A DNA stretch of 64,000 nucleotides from an uncultured Alphaproteobacteria bacterium (GTDB lineage: Bacteria > Pseudomonadota > Alphaproteobacteria > RF32 > CAG-239). The notes beneath the pieces are model-generated. The model was not told where the DNA came from, searched no databases, and saw only the letters and a list, made by a program, of their open reading frames with translations. Below are positions 24,224 through 32,841 of the stretch, in pieces. Where the stretch lies: the NCBI GenBank assembly GCA_910585375.1, contig CAJUCZ010000001.1:65406-129405 (forward strand). The letters are read 5' to 3'. Positions within the stretch are counted from its first letter, which is position 1; the number at the start of each line of letters is the position of its first letter. A program made the translations under genes and the position numbers.

Positions 24224-25331
24224 ACTTTTGAGCGTGACCGCGCTTTGCTCCGCTTTTTGTGCAGGGAGTGCGGCTGCACGTGAAATTGCAATGAATACGG
24301 CGCAATTGCAGGCAATGGACAAGATTACCGGCAAGGTATCTATTGTGGAAGTGCCGGTTAACGGTCGGGCTGAGTACGGGACTTTTTCTATTGTCGTACG
24401 TTCCTGCAAGACCAGATCTCCGGAAGAAACGCCGGAGAATTTTGCCTACGTTGATGTGGTTGACAATTATCAGACGGAGAATCCTGTTAATATTTTTCGC
24501 GGTTGGATGATGTCTTCTTCTCCGGCGCTTAATGCCGTGGCTCATCCGATTTATGACGTGTGGCTTCTTAAATGTTTGAATACGGAAGTTGACAAGTCAA
24601 AACTTTTGACGGAGGAAGAACTGAAAATCCGTAACAGTATTGCTCAAAAGGCTGAAGATGATAAAGAGCCTTCTTTGCCCCGTCCGCGTAAAGAAACCGT
24701 GGCTGTGGCGGAAGCCGCAGCAGAAAAAGCTTTGGAAGAAAAAGTTATTACCGGCGGAAGTGCCGTGGAGAATCCTGCTGTTGCCGCTGATACGCCGTTA
24801 AGCATAGAGGAAGAAGCAGAAAAAGCTATTGCTGAGTTTCAGGCAGCGAAAAACGCGGCAGAACAGCCGTCTGCGGAGAAACAGAGTAAAGAAATTCCGG
24901 CGGATCTATCGGTAGATGATGATGCGCCCAAGGCTTTGATTAAGATTAACGGGGACGGTACGGCCGAAGCGCCTAAATATGAGGCCAAGCCCGCAGTTGC
25001 GCCGGTTGAAGATTTACCGAGTGATTTTATTGTTATAAAAAAAGGCGGTGAGGATGAAACGGCTGATACGGAAAGCGGCGATGAAGAAGATATTGTTCTG
25101 ACACCCGAGCATGAGGCCATGTTGCCGGAATTGTTAAAAAACGCCAAGCCGATTTCTCCCGAAGAACTGGAACATACAGAGATTCATGAAGAAAAGGATA
25201 TGGCAGAGGAAATTCCGCTTGTGACCGGCGATGAAATTGAAGAAAACGGTATGATTGATGAAGATCAGCTGATTGAGCTTGAAGCGCCGGAGCCCAAACT
25301 GGACATTCAGGCAGAATCGCTGGCAGAATAG
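24201..25331 (+). CDS. DUF2155 protein with long acidic tail
   Basis: 376 residues. A signal peptide (about 1-27) is followed by the DUF2155 domain (about 35-130): GRAEYGTFSIVVRSCKTRSP, GWMMSSSPALNAVAHPIYDV and WLLKC, with the paired cysteines of the family. The remaining ~240 residues are Ala/Glu/Pro-rich, low complexity and strongly acidic, much longer than the usual ~120-180-residue protein. It overlaps mlaD by 23 bases and ends at a terminator. The function of DUF2155 is unknown; context suggests envelope lipid transport. Confidence 0.88.
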   Translation: MAAARINRLLSVTALCSAFCAGSAAAREIAMNTAQLQAMDKITGKVSIVEVPVNGRAEYGTFSIVVRSCKTRSPEETPENFAYVDVVDNYQTENPVNIFRGWMMSSSPALNAVAHPIYDVWLLKCLNTEVDKSKLLTEEELKIRNSIAQKAEDDKEPSLPRPRKETVAVAEAAAEKALEEKVITGGSAVENPAVAADTPLSIEEEAEKAIAEFQAAKNAAEQPSAEKQSKEIPADLSVDDDAPKALIKINGDGTAEAPKYEAKPAVAPVEDLPSDFIVIKKGGEDETADTESGDEEDIVLTPEHEAMLPELLKNAKPISPEELEHTEIHEEKDMAEEIPLVTGDEIEENGMIDEDQLIELEAPEPKLDIQAESLAE

Positions 25332-25350
25332 TCTGAGGTTTAAGACACAG

Positions 25351-25385
25351 AATCCCCTGACCTGTGTAAGGACGGGGGATTTTTG
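25351..25385 (+). terminator. Terminator after the MCE-DUF2155 operon
   Basis: AATCCCC (25351-25357) pairs with GGGGATT (25375-25381), followed by TTTTG. Confidence 0.65.
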
Positions 25386-25387
25386 TA

Positions 25388-25606
25388 TTATCCGAAAGTT
25401 CTTTGAAACCAGTTAAAGCGTTTTTTATAAGCTTTATGACAATCCGGATGGGCTGAGTTTCCGGCCATTTCTTTTGCAATCGGTGCGGGAGCCAAAGAAA
25501 TTATCAAACAGGCGTCAGACCAGCTCATGTTTGGATTGTATCTCATATAAAGCGGAAACTGCTGCGGTTCATGAAGAATAACGTTTTTCAGATTAAGGGG
25601 GAACAC
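25388..25606 (-). CDS. Small unknown ORF after trkH
   Basis: 72 codons from GTG 25606, 16 bases after the trkH stop; an internal ATG gives 52 residues (MRYNPNMSWSDACLIISLAP). Composition looks protein-like, with a Cys/His-containing end (GNSAHPDCHKAYKKRFNWFQ), and it fits between trkH and the convergent terminator. Not recognised; no ribosome site beyond AGG-poor sequence. Moderately likely to be real. Confidence 0.4.
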   Translation of the reverse strand: MFPLNLKNVILHEPQQFPLYMRYNPNMSWSDACLIISLAPAPIAKEMAGNSAHPDCHKAYKKRFNWFQRTFG

Positions 25607-25622
25607 AGTATTTTAGTTAATT

Positions 25623-27068
25623 TTATTGTTTCCAGAAGTTGCGGGTCATAATGACCAGAATGGTCATTATTTCCAGCCGGCCGAGCAGCATGGCAAAAGA
25701 AAGAATGTATTTGCTGTATTCACTTAACGAGCTGTAATTTCCGGAAGGACCGATGATTTTTCCGATTCCGGGGCCGGTATTGGTAATGCAGCCAATAACA
25801 GCGCTGAAAGCCGTTGTGAAATCCAGATCGGCAAGCGCCAGCAGGCAGGTCAAAACAACAATGCTGAAAAGATATGCCGAAAGAAAAACAAAGACAGAAG
25901 CAACGACTTTGGTGTCGCTGGTTAAGTTGCCGATTTTGACCGGAACAATCCGGTTGGGTTCAACAGCTGAAATCAGGTGTTTTTTGACAAAGGCGATTAC
26001 AACCTGCCAGCGAAAGATTTTTATGGAGCCGGTTGTGGAGCCGGTGCAGCCGCCGGTTAAGGCAAATATCAGAAAAATAACACTGCTGAGATTTCCCCAC
26101 AAAAGGTAGTCGGTTGAGGCATAACCGGTAGTGGAGGTTACAGAAACGACGTTAAACGAGGCAAAGCGCAGTGCCGTCCAAAAATTCGGATAGTAGTCTG
26201 ACAGCCAGAGCCACAATGTTGTTGCCAGAATGTAAAAGGTCAGCAGTTTGAAGAAAAAGGCAACCTGAGCCGCCCGCAAAGAATGGATATTTTTGTTAAT
26301 GATAACAACATAATAGTAAGTCAGAGGCAAAGAGCCTAAAAACATAAATACGGTAATGACGGCATCTATAGTTGCGCTGTTATAAAAAGCAATTGAGCTG
26401 TCCTTTGTGGAAAAGCCGCAGGTTGCAACAGTGCTCAAAGCATGGTTCAGGGCATCAAACCAGTTCATTCCGAAAAATTTTAATGATAAAAAACAGCAGA
26501 GAAGCAACAGCACATAAATAAAGATAATTCTCTTGGCCAGATAGCTGAGTTTGGGCATCAGCTTGTCATTAAAGTCAGAACTTTCGTGTTGGAAAATCTG
26601 CATACCGCCAATGCCTAAGAACGGCAGCATGGCAATGGCGAAGACTACTATCCCTACTCCGCCCAGTCCGCAAAGCAGTGAACGCCATAACAAAACGGAA
26701 CGCGGAAGTTTTTCCAAATCGGCGAAGATTGTGGCACCGGTTCCGGTCAATCCGGAAGCGGATTCGAACAAGGCATCGGCAAAAGTATGGGAAACGCCGG
26801 TTTGTATAAAAGGAAAGGCCGAGATTACAATAACGCAAATCCAGCTGCCGGCCGTCAAAAGGTATCCCTGCTGGAGGCTGAGTTTTTTGATTTCCGTGTG
26901 ATTGGCCAAAAATAATGAAACGCCGAGAAACAACGCTATAATTGACGAATTGAGGAAATATGACCAGTGGCTGCCGGTATCATAGATATCAAGAGCGGCG
27001 GGAATCAACATGGCCAGTCCCATAATGCTCATGAAAAAGCCGCTGACCATGAAAACCGGCTGCCACAT
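25623..27068 (-). CDS. trkH: Trk-type potassium uptake channel TrkH
   Basis: Membrane channel for K+ uptake, gated by TrkA. 481 residues with about ten helices and four selectivity-filter half-motifs: LTGTGATIF, VATCGFSTKD, TSTTGYAST and ITNTGPGIG. The GGCTGSTTGSIKIFRW loop is family-specific. Four bases separate it from the nuclease-fold gene upstream. The TrkA subunit is encoded at 47187-48542, so both halves of the system lie in this window. Confidence 0.93.
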   Translation of the reverse strand: MWQPVFMVSGFFMSIMGLAMLIPAALDIYDTGSHWSYFLNSSIIALFLGVSLFLANHTEIKKLSLQQGYLLTAGSWICVIVISAFPFIQTGVSHTFADALFESASGLTGTGATIFADLEKLPRSVLLWRSLLCGLGGVGIVVFAIAMLPFLGIGGMQIFQHESSDFNDKLMPKLSYLAKRIIFIYVLLLLCCFLSLKFFGMNWFDALNHALSTVATCGFSTKDSSIAFYNSATIDAVITVFMFLGSLPLTYYYVVIINKNIHSLRAAQVAFFFKLLTFYILATTLWLWLSDYYPNFWTALRFASFNVVSVTSTTGYASTDYLLWGNLSSVIFLIFALTGGCTGSTTGSIKIFRWQVVIAFVKKHLISAVEPNRIVPVKIGNLTSDTKVVASVFVFLSAYLFSIVVLTCLLALADLDFTTAFSAVIGCITNTGPGIGKIIGPSGNYSSLSEYSKYILSFAMLLGRLEIMTILVIMTRNFWKQ

Positions 27069-27072
27069 GGGT

Positions 27073-27936
27073 TTATCTTTCCAGAGCTACGTTTTTGGAA
27101 TAACCGCTGTCAACCATCTCGTGATTGAGGTTCTTGCCGTTTGCAAAACATAAAGCCGTGGCGTAGCCTTGTTTGGTGTAGGCTTCAGCAATGCATTTTA
27201 CGGTGCTTCCGTCAACGAGTTTTTGCAAATAGGCTTTTGCTTTGATACCTTTGGATGAGGTCGGGTCGACATAAATTCCATATAAAAAGATGGTGTTGCC
27301 GTCAATAATGATTTCATTGGCGTTGCGTACACGGGCTTCACCGCTGAATTCCTGTGGTGTGACCAGATAAATCAAATCCAACTTTTTTTGAGCTTTTTCT
27401 TTGGAATCTTCCGTTAAAACAGGCTGAGCCACCGGTTTGGGATCTGCCGCAAAGGAAATGTCTTCCTGCGAAACAACCTGAGCAACGCGGATGTCATCCG
27501 GCTGTTGCATGATGTCAATGGCGGCAGGTTCATTATTTTTTGCTTTTTCAAACATTTGACGGCGAATGGCCTGAGGATTGTTTTCCGGCAGATTTACGAC
27601 TTTACCGGTATTGTCTTCACGGCCGCGAAAGGTTTCAATTGTTTGTTTTCCCAGATCTTTTACTGCGTCCGGAATGATATTTTTGCCTGTATTGTGCACT
27701 TTGTTTTTGACCGAACTGAAGAGTCCCGTAATTTTGTGGTAATACCACAAGTGGACTTCGGCCGGTTTGGCGCCGATAAAAGTCGGAATGAGATAGGCTA
27801 AAATCAGCAAGGGGATAACGATTGCCGGTTTGCGAAACGGAAAAGTTACAAACATTACAAACTTATGCAGATATTTCGGAAATCCGGTCAGTTCAATTCT
27901 GTCATTATCTCTTCTTCTCATTTTCAACACCTTCAT
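27073..27936 (-). CDS. Membrane-anchored SNase-fold protein, probably inactive
   Basis: 287 residues: basic start (ATGs at 27936 and 27921), a helix (about 34-53), a linker to ~185, then a C-terminal thermonuclease (SNase/TNase-like) domain: VRNANEIIIDGNTIFLYGIY, GIKAKAYLQKLVDGSTVKCI, ATALCFANGKNLNHEMVDSG. The Arg/Glu catalytic positions of the family appear replaced: no PE after the Gly-Ile strand, and TKQGYATALC where D-x-Y-G-R-x-L is usual. It may be a binding or structural domain. It is co-transcribed with trkH. Confidence 0.7.
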   Translation of the reverse strand: MKVLKMRRRDNDRIELTGFPKYLHKFVMFVTFPFRKPAIVIPLLILAYLIPTFIGAKPAEVHLWYYHKITGLFSSVKNKVHNTGKNIIPDAVKDLGKQTIETFRGREDNTGKVVNLPENNPQAIRRQMFEKAKNNEPAAIDIMQQPDDIRVAQVVSQEDISFAADPKPVAQPVLTEDSKEKAQKKLDLIYLVTPQEFSGEARVRNANEIIIDGNTIFLYGIYVDPTSSKGIKAKAYLQKLVDGSTVKCIAEAYTKQGYATALCFANGKNLNHEMVDSGYSKNVALER

Positions 27937-28047
27937 ATTTTGCGCCGGTGTAAGGCCGCAAATTGTTTAATCATTTGTCGGGATTTTACTACGAGAATCC
28001 AAATACCTCAAGTAAAAAAATCAGGTTATGAGCGGGAAAATAATAAA

Positions 28048-28075
28048 AAAGGAAAGCGTTTCCCGCTTTCCTGAA
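28048..28075 (-). terminator. Terminator of the Fe-ADH gene
   Basis: GGAAAGCG (28051-28058) pairs with CGCTTTCC (28064-28071); a T-run follows on the minus strand. Confidence 0.75.
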
Positions 28076-28092
28076 TTATGACTGACAGGCAC

Positions 28093-29253
28093 TTAATTGA
28101 CAGTGCCGCGTATGATGCAGGCCGTATTGTTTTGCAGCCGCTGTTCCGAATCCGTATTATATAAAAAGCTCATGGCGGCAAAAGAATTGGCGGAGAGAAG
28201 GTCGACTTCCTGTTGTGAAATTCCCCAGTTTGAAAGGTGCAAATCGCTCATGCCGATTTCGCGGATCAGCAGTTTTAACGCGTCAATAAACTCCTCCGGC
28301 TGTTCTCCCGGCCAGCCCATGACATGAGCCATATCAGCATAGCGAATTTCTACTTTTTTGCGTTCTTTTTCCAACAAATAACTAAAATACGGGATTGACA
28401 TGGCGACCATGCCTGCTCCGTGAGGTAATTGCGGATAATAGGCGGAGAGTGCATGGTCGATGGAATATTCGGCAGCGCATTCTGATAATGCCGCAATAAT
28501 GCCGGCCTGAGCAGCGGCAACAGCCATTTCTTCCCTTGCTTGCAGGTTGGTGCCGTCAGCAACGGCTATCGGCAGAAAATGTGAGATTCTTCTGAGTGTG
28601 TCAAGAGCATATAAATCACTTATCGGTTTGGCAACATTGGCCAGATAGCCTTCGGCGGCATGGAAAAAGGCTTCCATGCCCTGATAAGCTGTCAAATGCG
28701 GCGGTACGGACAGCATGAGTTCAGGATCAACAACGGCAAGAACGGGAAAGGACAGCGGGCTGCCGTAAGCGATTTTTTCTTTGGTTTCTCGATTGGAAAT
28801 AACGCACCATTGATTGGTTTCGGTACCTGTGCCGGCGGTTGTCGGAATGGCAATTACCGGCAGCACTTTTTCCACTATTTCTTTGCCTAATTTGGCGTAA
28901 TCCCAATAAGTTCCGGGGTTATTGACCATAATGGCGGCTGCTTTGGCCGTGTCTATTGCACTGCCGCCGCCAAGACCGATCAGCATATCGCATTTTTCAT
29001 TGCGGGCAAATTCCGCCGCTTCCATGACCTGAGTGTCTGACGGATTGAGTGAGACTCTGTCATAGACGGCTGAGTCAACACCGGCTTCTTCCAATATTTT
29101 CAGGATGTCGCCGAGATAACCAAGATTGCGCATGGATTGCCCTTGCGTAATCAGGATTAAGGCTTTGCTGCCGGGGAAAGGATAATGAGAGAGTTCTTTT
29201 AAGCGGCCGCGGCCGAAGATTAGTCGAGTGGGCATATAATAATCAAAATGCAT
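28093..29253 (-). CDS. Iron-containing alcohol dehydrogenase
   Basis: Group III NAD(P)-dependent alcohol/aldehyde oxidoreductase, 386 residues. Nucleotide part: LIGLGGGSAIDTAKAAAIM, PTTAGTGTETNQWCV. Metal part: GMEAFFHAAEGYLA, SIDHALSAYYPQLPHGAG. The three histidines of the metal site are present, but the usual aspartate (G-x-D-A-x-x-H) is glutamate here (GMEAFFH). AAGGAG is nine bases before the ATG. It is a single-gene unit with its own promoter and terminator. Butanol, lactaldehyde or other substrates cannot be separated. Confidence 0.88.
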   Translation of the reverse strand: MHFDYYMPTRLIFGRGRLKELSHYPFPGSKALILITQGQSMRNLGYLGDILKILEEAGVDSAVYDRVSLNPSDTQVMEAAEFARNEKCDMLIGLGGGSAIDTAKAAAIMVNNPGTYWDYAKLGKEIVEKVLPVIAIPTTAGTGTETNQWCVISNRETKEKIAYGSPLSFPVLAVVDPELMLSVPPHLTAYQGMEAFFHAAEGYLANVAKPISDLYALDTLRRISHFLPIAVADGTNLQAREEMAVAAAQAGIIAALSECAAEYSIDHALSAYYPQLPHGAGMVAMSIPYFSYLLEKERKKVEIRYADMAHVMGWPGEQPEEFIDALKLLIREIGMSDLHLSNWGISQQEVDLLSANSFAAMSFLYNTDSEQRLQNNTACIIRGTVN

Positions 29254-29285
29254 GAAATTTTCTCCTTAATATGACGGTTAAATCA

Positions 29286-29313
29286 TATATAAGGCGAAAA
29301 AGAGCGTTTTCAA
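29286..29313 (-). promoter_or_regulatory. Candidate promoter of the Fe-ADH gene
   Basis: On the minus strand TTGAAA (29308-29313), sixteen bases, TATATA (29286-29291). Confidence 0.45.
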
Positions 29314-29319
29314 TTAAAA

Positions 29320-30180
29320 CTATTTCTTTATGCCGGAGGCCAAAAACTCGGGAAGTTTGCGCAGGCTGGAAGCTCCCGCGGCATGAAAATGTCCGCCGCC
29401 GCCAAAACTTTCGGCAATTTTTGAGACGTCTATTTCTTTTTCGGAATAGAAGGTCATTTTCCAGTTGTTCTTTTTATCCATGTAAAAGTTAATCATGACG
29501 TCATAATCGCCAAGATTGTCCAGAGAATCAAAAAATTCGGAGTAGCCTTGCGGCATGTTGGCGCAGATGCAGCGGTATCCCATGTAGCTGCTTTCAAAGG
29601 CCAGAGTGCGTACCAGACGGTAGTTGCGGATTTTAATCCAAGATAATATGCCCTCGCCTTTTTTAACCATTTCGTTTATGTCAACTTCATTATTTATCAG
29701 CTGCTGCCAGATTTTGTCGGTCGGACGATTGATGCCCAGTGACTGAATGGCGTATTCAAACGGCCGGACGCGAGGGTCCTTTAAGTCAAAAAGGTCATTC
29801 AGGCCGAGAAGTTTAATGCCTTCGGGCACGGGCTGATCCGGATAAAAATATTCCCAAGTCAATACCATGGCGGCTGTTCCGACGCGGCGCAGACCTTTTA
29901 TGGCTGTATGTTTGCCGTCTGCCATCAAACGCTCGTATTCGTTGATAACCGAAATATGATGGTCAATCCATGTCAAATTTTTGGTTTTGTTAAGTTCAAA
30001 CATATACTCAACCGGCAATGCAATATCACAGATAACGATGTCATCATGCGCCTTTATCTTATCGTAGGGGATTTCCATGTCATGATTAAAACCGCAGAAT
30101 TCGGCATGGGGATATTTGCTGCGGACGATGCCGGCGGAACCTTTGCCGTCGTGGTCAGCAATGTGATAGATGCATAACAT
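29320..30180 (-). CDS. DHH-family phosphoesterase
   Basis: 286 residues. DHH motifs: HIADHDGKGSAGI near residues 6-18, ICDIALP near 50, WIDHHIS near 71-77; C-terminal DHHA1 signature SFGGGGHFHAAGAS near 262-275. The fold covers NrnA-type oligonucleotide phosphatases, c-di-AMP hydrolases and exopolyphosphatases; a short DHH-only protein without CBS or PAS domains is most like NrnA, but the substrate is not settled. It is the last gene of the lytic transglycosylase-rlpA-dac-tmk-holB-tatD-MBL run. Confidence 0.82.
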   Translation of the reverse strand: MLCIYHIADHDGKGSAGIVRSKYPHAEFCGFNHDMEIPYDKIKAHDDIVICDIALPVEYMFELNKTKNLTWIDHHISVINEYERLMADGKHTAIKGLRRVGTAAMVLTWEYFYPDQPVPEGIKLLGLNDLFDLKDPRVRPFEYAIQSLGINRPTDKIWQQLINNEVDINEMVKKGEGILSWIKIRNYRLVRTLAFESSYMGYRCICANMPQGYSEFFDSLDNLGDYDVMINFYMDKKNNWKMTFYSEKEIDVSKIAESFGGGGHFHAAGASSLRKLPEFLASGIKK

Positions 30181-30199
30181 GGTCGATTCACCCTTTCTT

Positions 30200-30985
30200 C
30201 TAAAATTCCAGACTCAGATTGTCATAAGCCGGTTCCGTGTTTGCCGGTGTCAATGCCCTGACGGCTTCGTAATCGCATTCCGATGCCATATGGTTAAGGA
30301 CGGCTTTTTCCGGTTTTATTTGTTCAATATAAGCGGTTACTTCGTCAAGTCCGGCATGAAATTGTTGTCCGTAAGGCGTAGTTAACGGCATTACCAACAA
30401 GGCAGGTTTTCTTTTTATCATATCAAACACGCTGCCGTCAAGGGTTTTGAAATCGGCAATGTATACAAGTTCGCCGTCGTTAAACGCGTAGCCTACGCTT
30501 TCAATATTATGGCCGAGAAGTTTTAGCGGCGTAATTTTCAGCCCATTGATGAAAAACGGTTGATTAACTTTTATCAGATTGGAAATCAGGCTGGGGCGGC
30601 GGATGACATCGCAGCTTTTTTGCTTTTGGGCAATCAGGTAGGAAAAGCGTTCTTCGATATGCGAGTTGCTGAACTCCGTTGCGTAATAGTTCAAGCTTTG
30701 TCCGGTGATGCGGTTGATTTCCCGCAATTCGTCAATGCCGTGCAGGTGGTCGGCATGGACATGGGTATATAACACGCCGTCAAGGCTGCGGATATTGTTT
30801 TGTATCAGCTGGAGCCTTAAATCGGGAGAGGTATCAATCAGCAGGCGGACACCGTTATAGTCCAAATAAGTTGACGTACGGGTGCGGATATTTTTGGGAT
30901 TATGCGGATCGCAATCGCCAAAACCGCAGCATAAAGACGGAACTCCGGGAGCAGCACCGCTGCCCAAAAAGGTAATCTTGCGCAT
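30200..30985 (-). CDS. MBL-fold metal hydrolase, PhnP-like
   Basis: About 261 residues from ATG 30985, directly after the tatD stop; the frame is open far into tatD, but that part is shadow. Metal ligands: THVHADHLHGID near 73-84, LGHNIES, YIADF, and LNHMASECDY near the C-terminus. N-terminal ITFLGSGAAPGVPSLCCGFG has the cysteine pattern of PhnP/RNase Z-like phosphodiesterases. This gene directly follows tatD in many alphaproteobacteria. Confidence 0.85.
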   Translation of the reverse strand: MRKITFLGSGAAPGVPSLCCGFGDCDPHNPKNIRTRTSTYLDYNGVRLLIDTSPDLRLQLIQNNIRSLDGVLYTHVHADHLHGIDELREINRITGQSLNYYATEFSNSHIEERFSYLIAQKQKSCDVIRRPSLISNLIKVNQPFFINGLKITPLKLLGHNIESVGYAFNDGELVYIADFKTLDGSVFDMIKRKPALLVMPLTTPYGQQFHAGLDEVTAYIEQIKPEKAVLNHMASECDYEAVRALTPANTEPAYDNLSLEF

Positions 30986-30986
30986 T

Positions 30987-31781
30987 TTAATACTCGTATC
31001 TCCCTTTGTCGCTGGCTTTGCGGAACAGACGGTAAAAATTGTCCGAAGTGATCTGCGCCAGTTTTTCAAAAGGAATGTCTTTAAGTTGTGCCAGTTTTTC
31101 GGCAGTATGAACAACATAAGACGGTTCGTTGCGGCGGCCGCGCAGCGGAATGGGTGCAAGAAAAGGAGAATCTGTTTCAACGAGCAGGCGTTCCATCGGA
31201 ATTTCTCTGAAAATCTCCCTCAGTTCTGCCGAACGGTTGAAAGTGATAATTCCCGAAGCGGAAATATAAAAGCCAATCGACAGTGCAAAATCGGCCAGTT
31301 TTTTAGATGTCGAGAAGCAATGAATTTCTCCGGCAAACGGCGTCTTCTTGTAGTAGTCGCCCAAGATGGAAATTGTATCATCATCGGCGTCTCGGGTATG
31401 AATAATCAACGGCAGTCCGGTTTGTTGAGCTGCTTTTATTTGTTCTATAAATACTTTTTGCTGGATGTCTTTGGGAGAATAGTCATAGTAATAATCCAAC
31501 CCGCACTCGCCGATACCGATAATTTTTTTGTGGGCTGATTTTTCAATAAAATCTTCGGCTTTGACATCCGGATATTCGGCTGCGTTATGCGGATGGACCC
31601 CGACGGCAGTGTAGATAAACGGATATTTCTCGGAAATTTTCAACTGGTTGTCAAGTTCACCGATATTGTTTCCGGCGTTCAACATAGCGGTTACGCCGTT
31701 TTCACGGGCACGTGCCAAAATATCTTCAAAGTCTTCTTCAAAATCGTTAAAATCCAAGTGACAGTGACTGTCGATTAACAT
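30987..31781 (-). CDS. tatD: TatD-family metal-dependent DNase
   Basis: About 264 residues from ATG 31781 (MLIDSHCHLDFNDFEEDFED). Metal ligands: SHCHLD near 5-10, GIGECGLDYYYD near 96, LPLIIHTRDADDD, GEIHCFS and LVETDSPFLAPIPLRGRRNE. The frame is open to 31838 inside holB, so the internal ATG is used. In alphaproteobacteria metG usually stands between holB and tatD; here the two genes are one base apart. Confidence 0.92.
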   Translation of the reverse strand: MLIDSHCHLDFNDFEEDFEDILARARENGVTAMLNAGNNIGELDNQLKISEKYPFIYTAVGVHPHNAAEYPDVKAEDFIEKSAHKKIIGIGECGLDYYYDYSPKDIQQKVFIEQIKAAQQTGLPLIIHTRDADDDTISILGDYYKKTPFAGEIHCFSTSKKLADFALSIGFYISASGIITFNRSAELREIFREIPMERLLVETDSPFLAPIPLRGRRNEPSYVVHTAEKLAQLKDIPFEKLAQITSDNFYRLFRKASDKGRYEY

Positions 31782-31782
31782 T

Positions 31783-32841
31783 TTATACCCTCTTACACAA
31801 ATTGCTGATAATGGTGATGAGCGCCTGTTTTTTATCAAGGTTCAGACCCTCTGTTTCGTTGAATATTTTTAAGGTCTCGTCCCAACTGTCGGAAATTTCT
31901 TCAATTCTGCCTGTTTGTTCCATTAGTCGGCGGATGATTTTAAGAATCAGACTTTTGGTCAGTTCATAACTGTCTTCGTTTGCCACGGCTTTGTCACAAA
32001 AGGCCAGCAGTTCCGAGAGCTTAAACGCGCTGCCGGATGAAACGAGCTTTTCCAATTCATGATAGCGTTCCAATGCGCCGTTGTCGGCATAATTCAACGC
32101 TTTGCCGATACTGCCCGAGCAGATTGCAACGAGTTCCTTGATTTCATTTTCTTTTATTTCCGGCCGGTAGCGACGCAACAACGAGGCCAATTCCACGTCT
32201 TTCAGCGGTTTCAGGTTTAATTTGGCGCAGCGGGATTTTATGGTGGGCAGCAGCCGGTTCGGATTATGGCTGATGAGCATCAGAACGGTTTTATACGGCG
32301 GTTCTTCAAGAATTTTTAAAATTGCATTGGCACTGGAGGTGTTCATGTCGTCTATGCTGTCAACAATCACAACCCGCCAGCCGTCCTGTGACGAGCGTTT
32401 TGACAGGAACTCGTTAATGGTGCGGACATCGTCCACCCGGATGAACGCCGAACGTTTTAAGCCTTGAAGTTCTTCTTCCGACAATTGTTCACCGTCTTTT
32501 ATGGCTTTTAGTATTTTTTTGCGGTCTGTATCGGTGTAGTCACGCTCAATAATTTTCAAATCGGGGTGGGAATTGTTGGCAACAAGCTTGAAAACCGGCG
32601 TGTCAGGCAATGTATCCAAGGATGTATACATTGCTTTTTGCGCAGGATTTGCACTCAACAGAAAACGGGCAAACTTATAAGCAAGCGTGGCTTTACCTAT
32701 TCCCTCTGTTCCGGAAAAAAGCCAGGAATTATGTAAAGAGTTGTTTTTCCAAGATTCAAGCAGAAAATTTTCGGCTTCTTCATGGCCGAGCAGATAAGCA
32801 TTGGTTCTGGGGGTGATATATGCTTCTTCTATTTCTGACAT
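31783..32841 (-). CDS. holB: DNA polymerase III delta-prime subunit
   Basis: Clamp-loader subunit, 352 residues. AAA+ P-loop-like SGTEGIGKATLAYKFA near 43-58, sensor region ANAILKILEEPPYKT, and SHNPNRLLPTIKSRCAKL, all typical of HolB. The four-cysteine zinc site of DnaX is absent, as expected for delta-prime. It overlaps the tmk end by 13 bases. Confidence 0.9.
   Translation of the reverse strand: MSEIEEAYITPRTNAYLLGHEEAENFLLESWKNNSLHNSWLFSGTEGIGKATLAYKFARFLLSANPAQKAMYTSLDTLPDTPVFKLVANNSHPDLKIIERDYTDTDRKKILKAIKDGEQLSEEELQGLKRSAFIRVDDVRTINEFLSKRSSQDGWRVVIVDSIDDMNTSSANAILKILEEPPYKTVLMLISHNPNRLLPTIKSRCAKLNLKPLKDVELASLLRRYRPEIKENEIKELVAICSGSIGKALNYADNGALERYHELEKLVSSGSAFKLSELLAFCDKAVANEDSYELTKSLILKIIRRLMEQTGRIEEISDSWDETLKIFNETEGLNLDKKQALITIISNLCKRV

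Noticed and set aside
25033..25479. 148-codon minus frame over the DUF2155 end
   Set aside because: Antisense to the acidic tail, Pro/Gln-rich, crosses the terminator.
30882..31538. 218-codon plus-strand frame over tatD/MBL
   Set aside because: Antisense to two conserved enzymes; Arg/Asn/Phe-skewed composition, no ribosome site.
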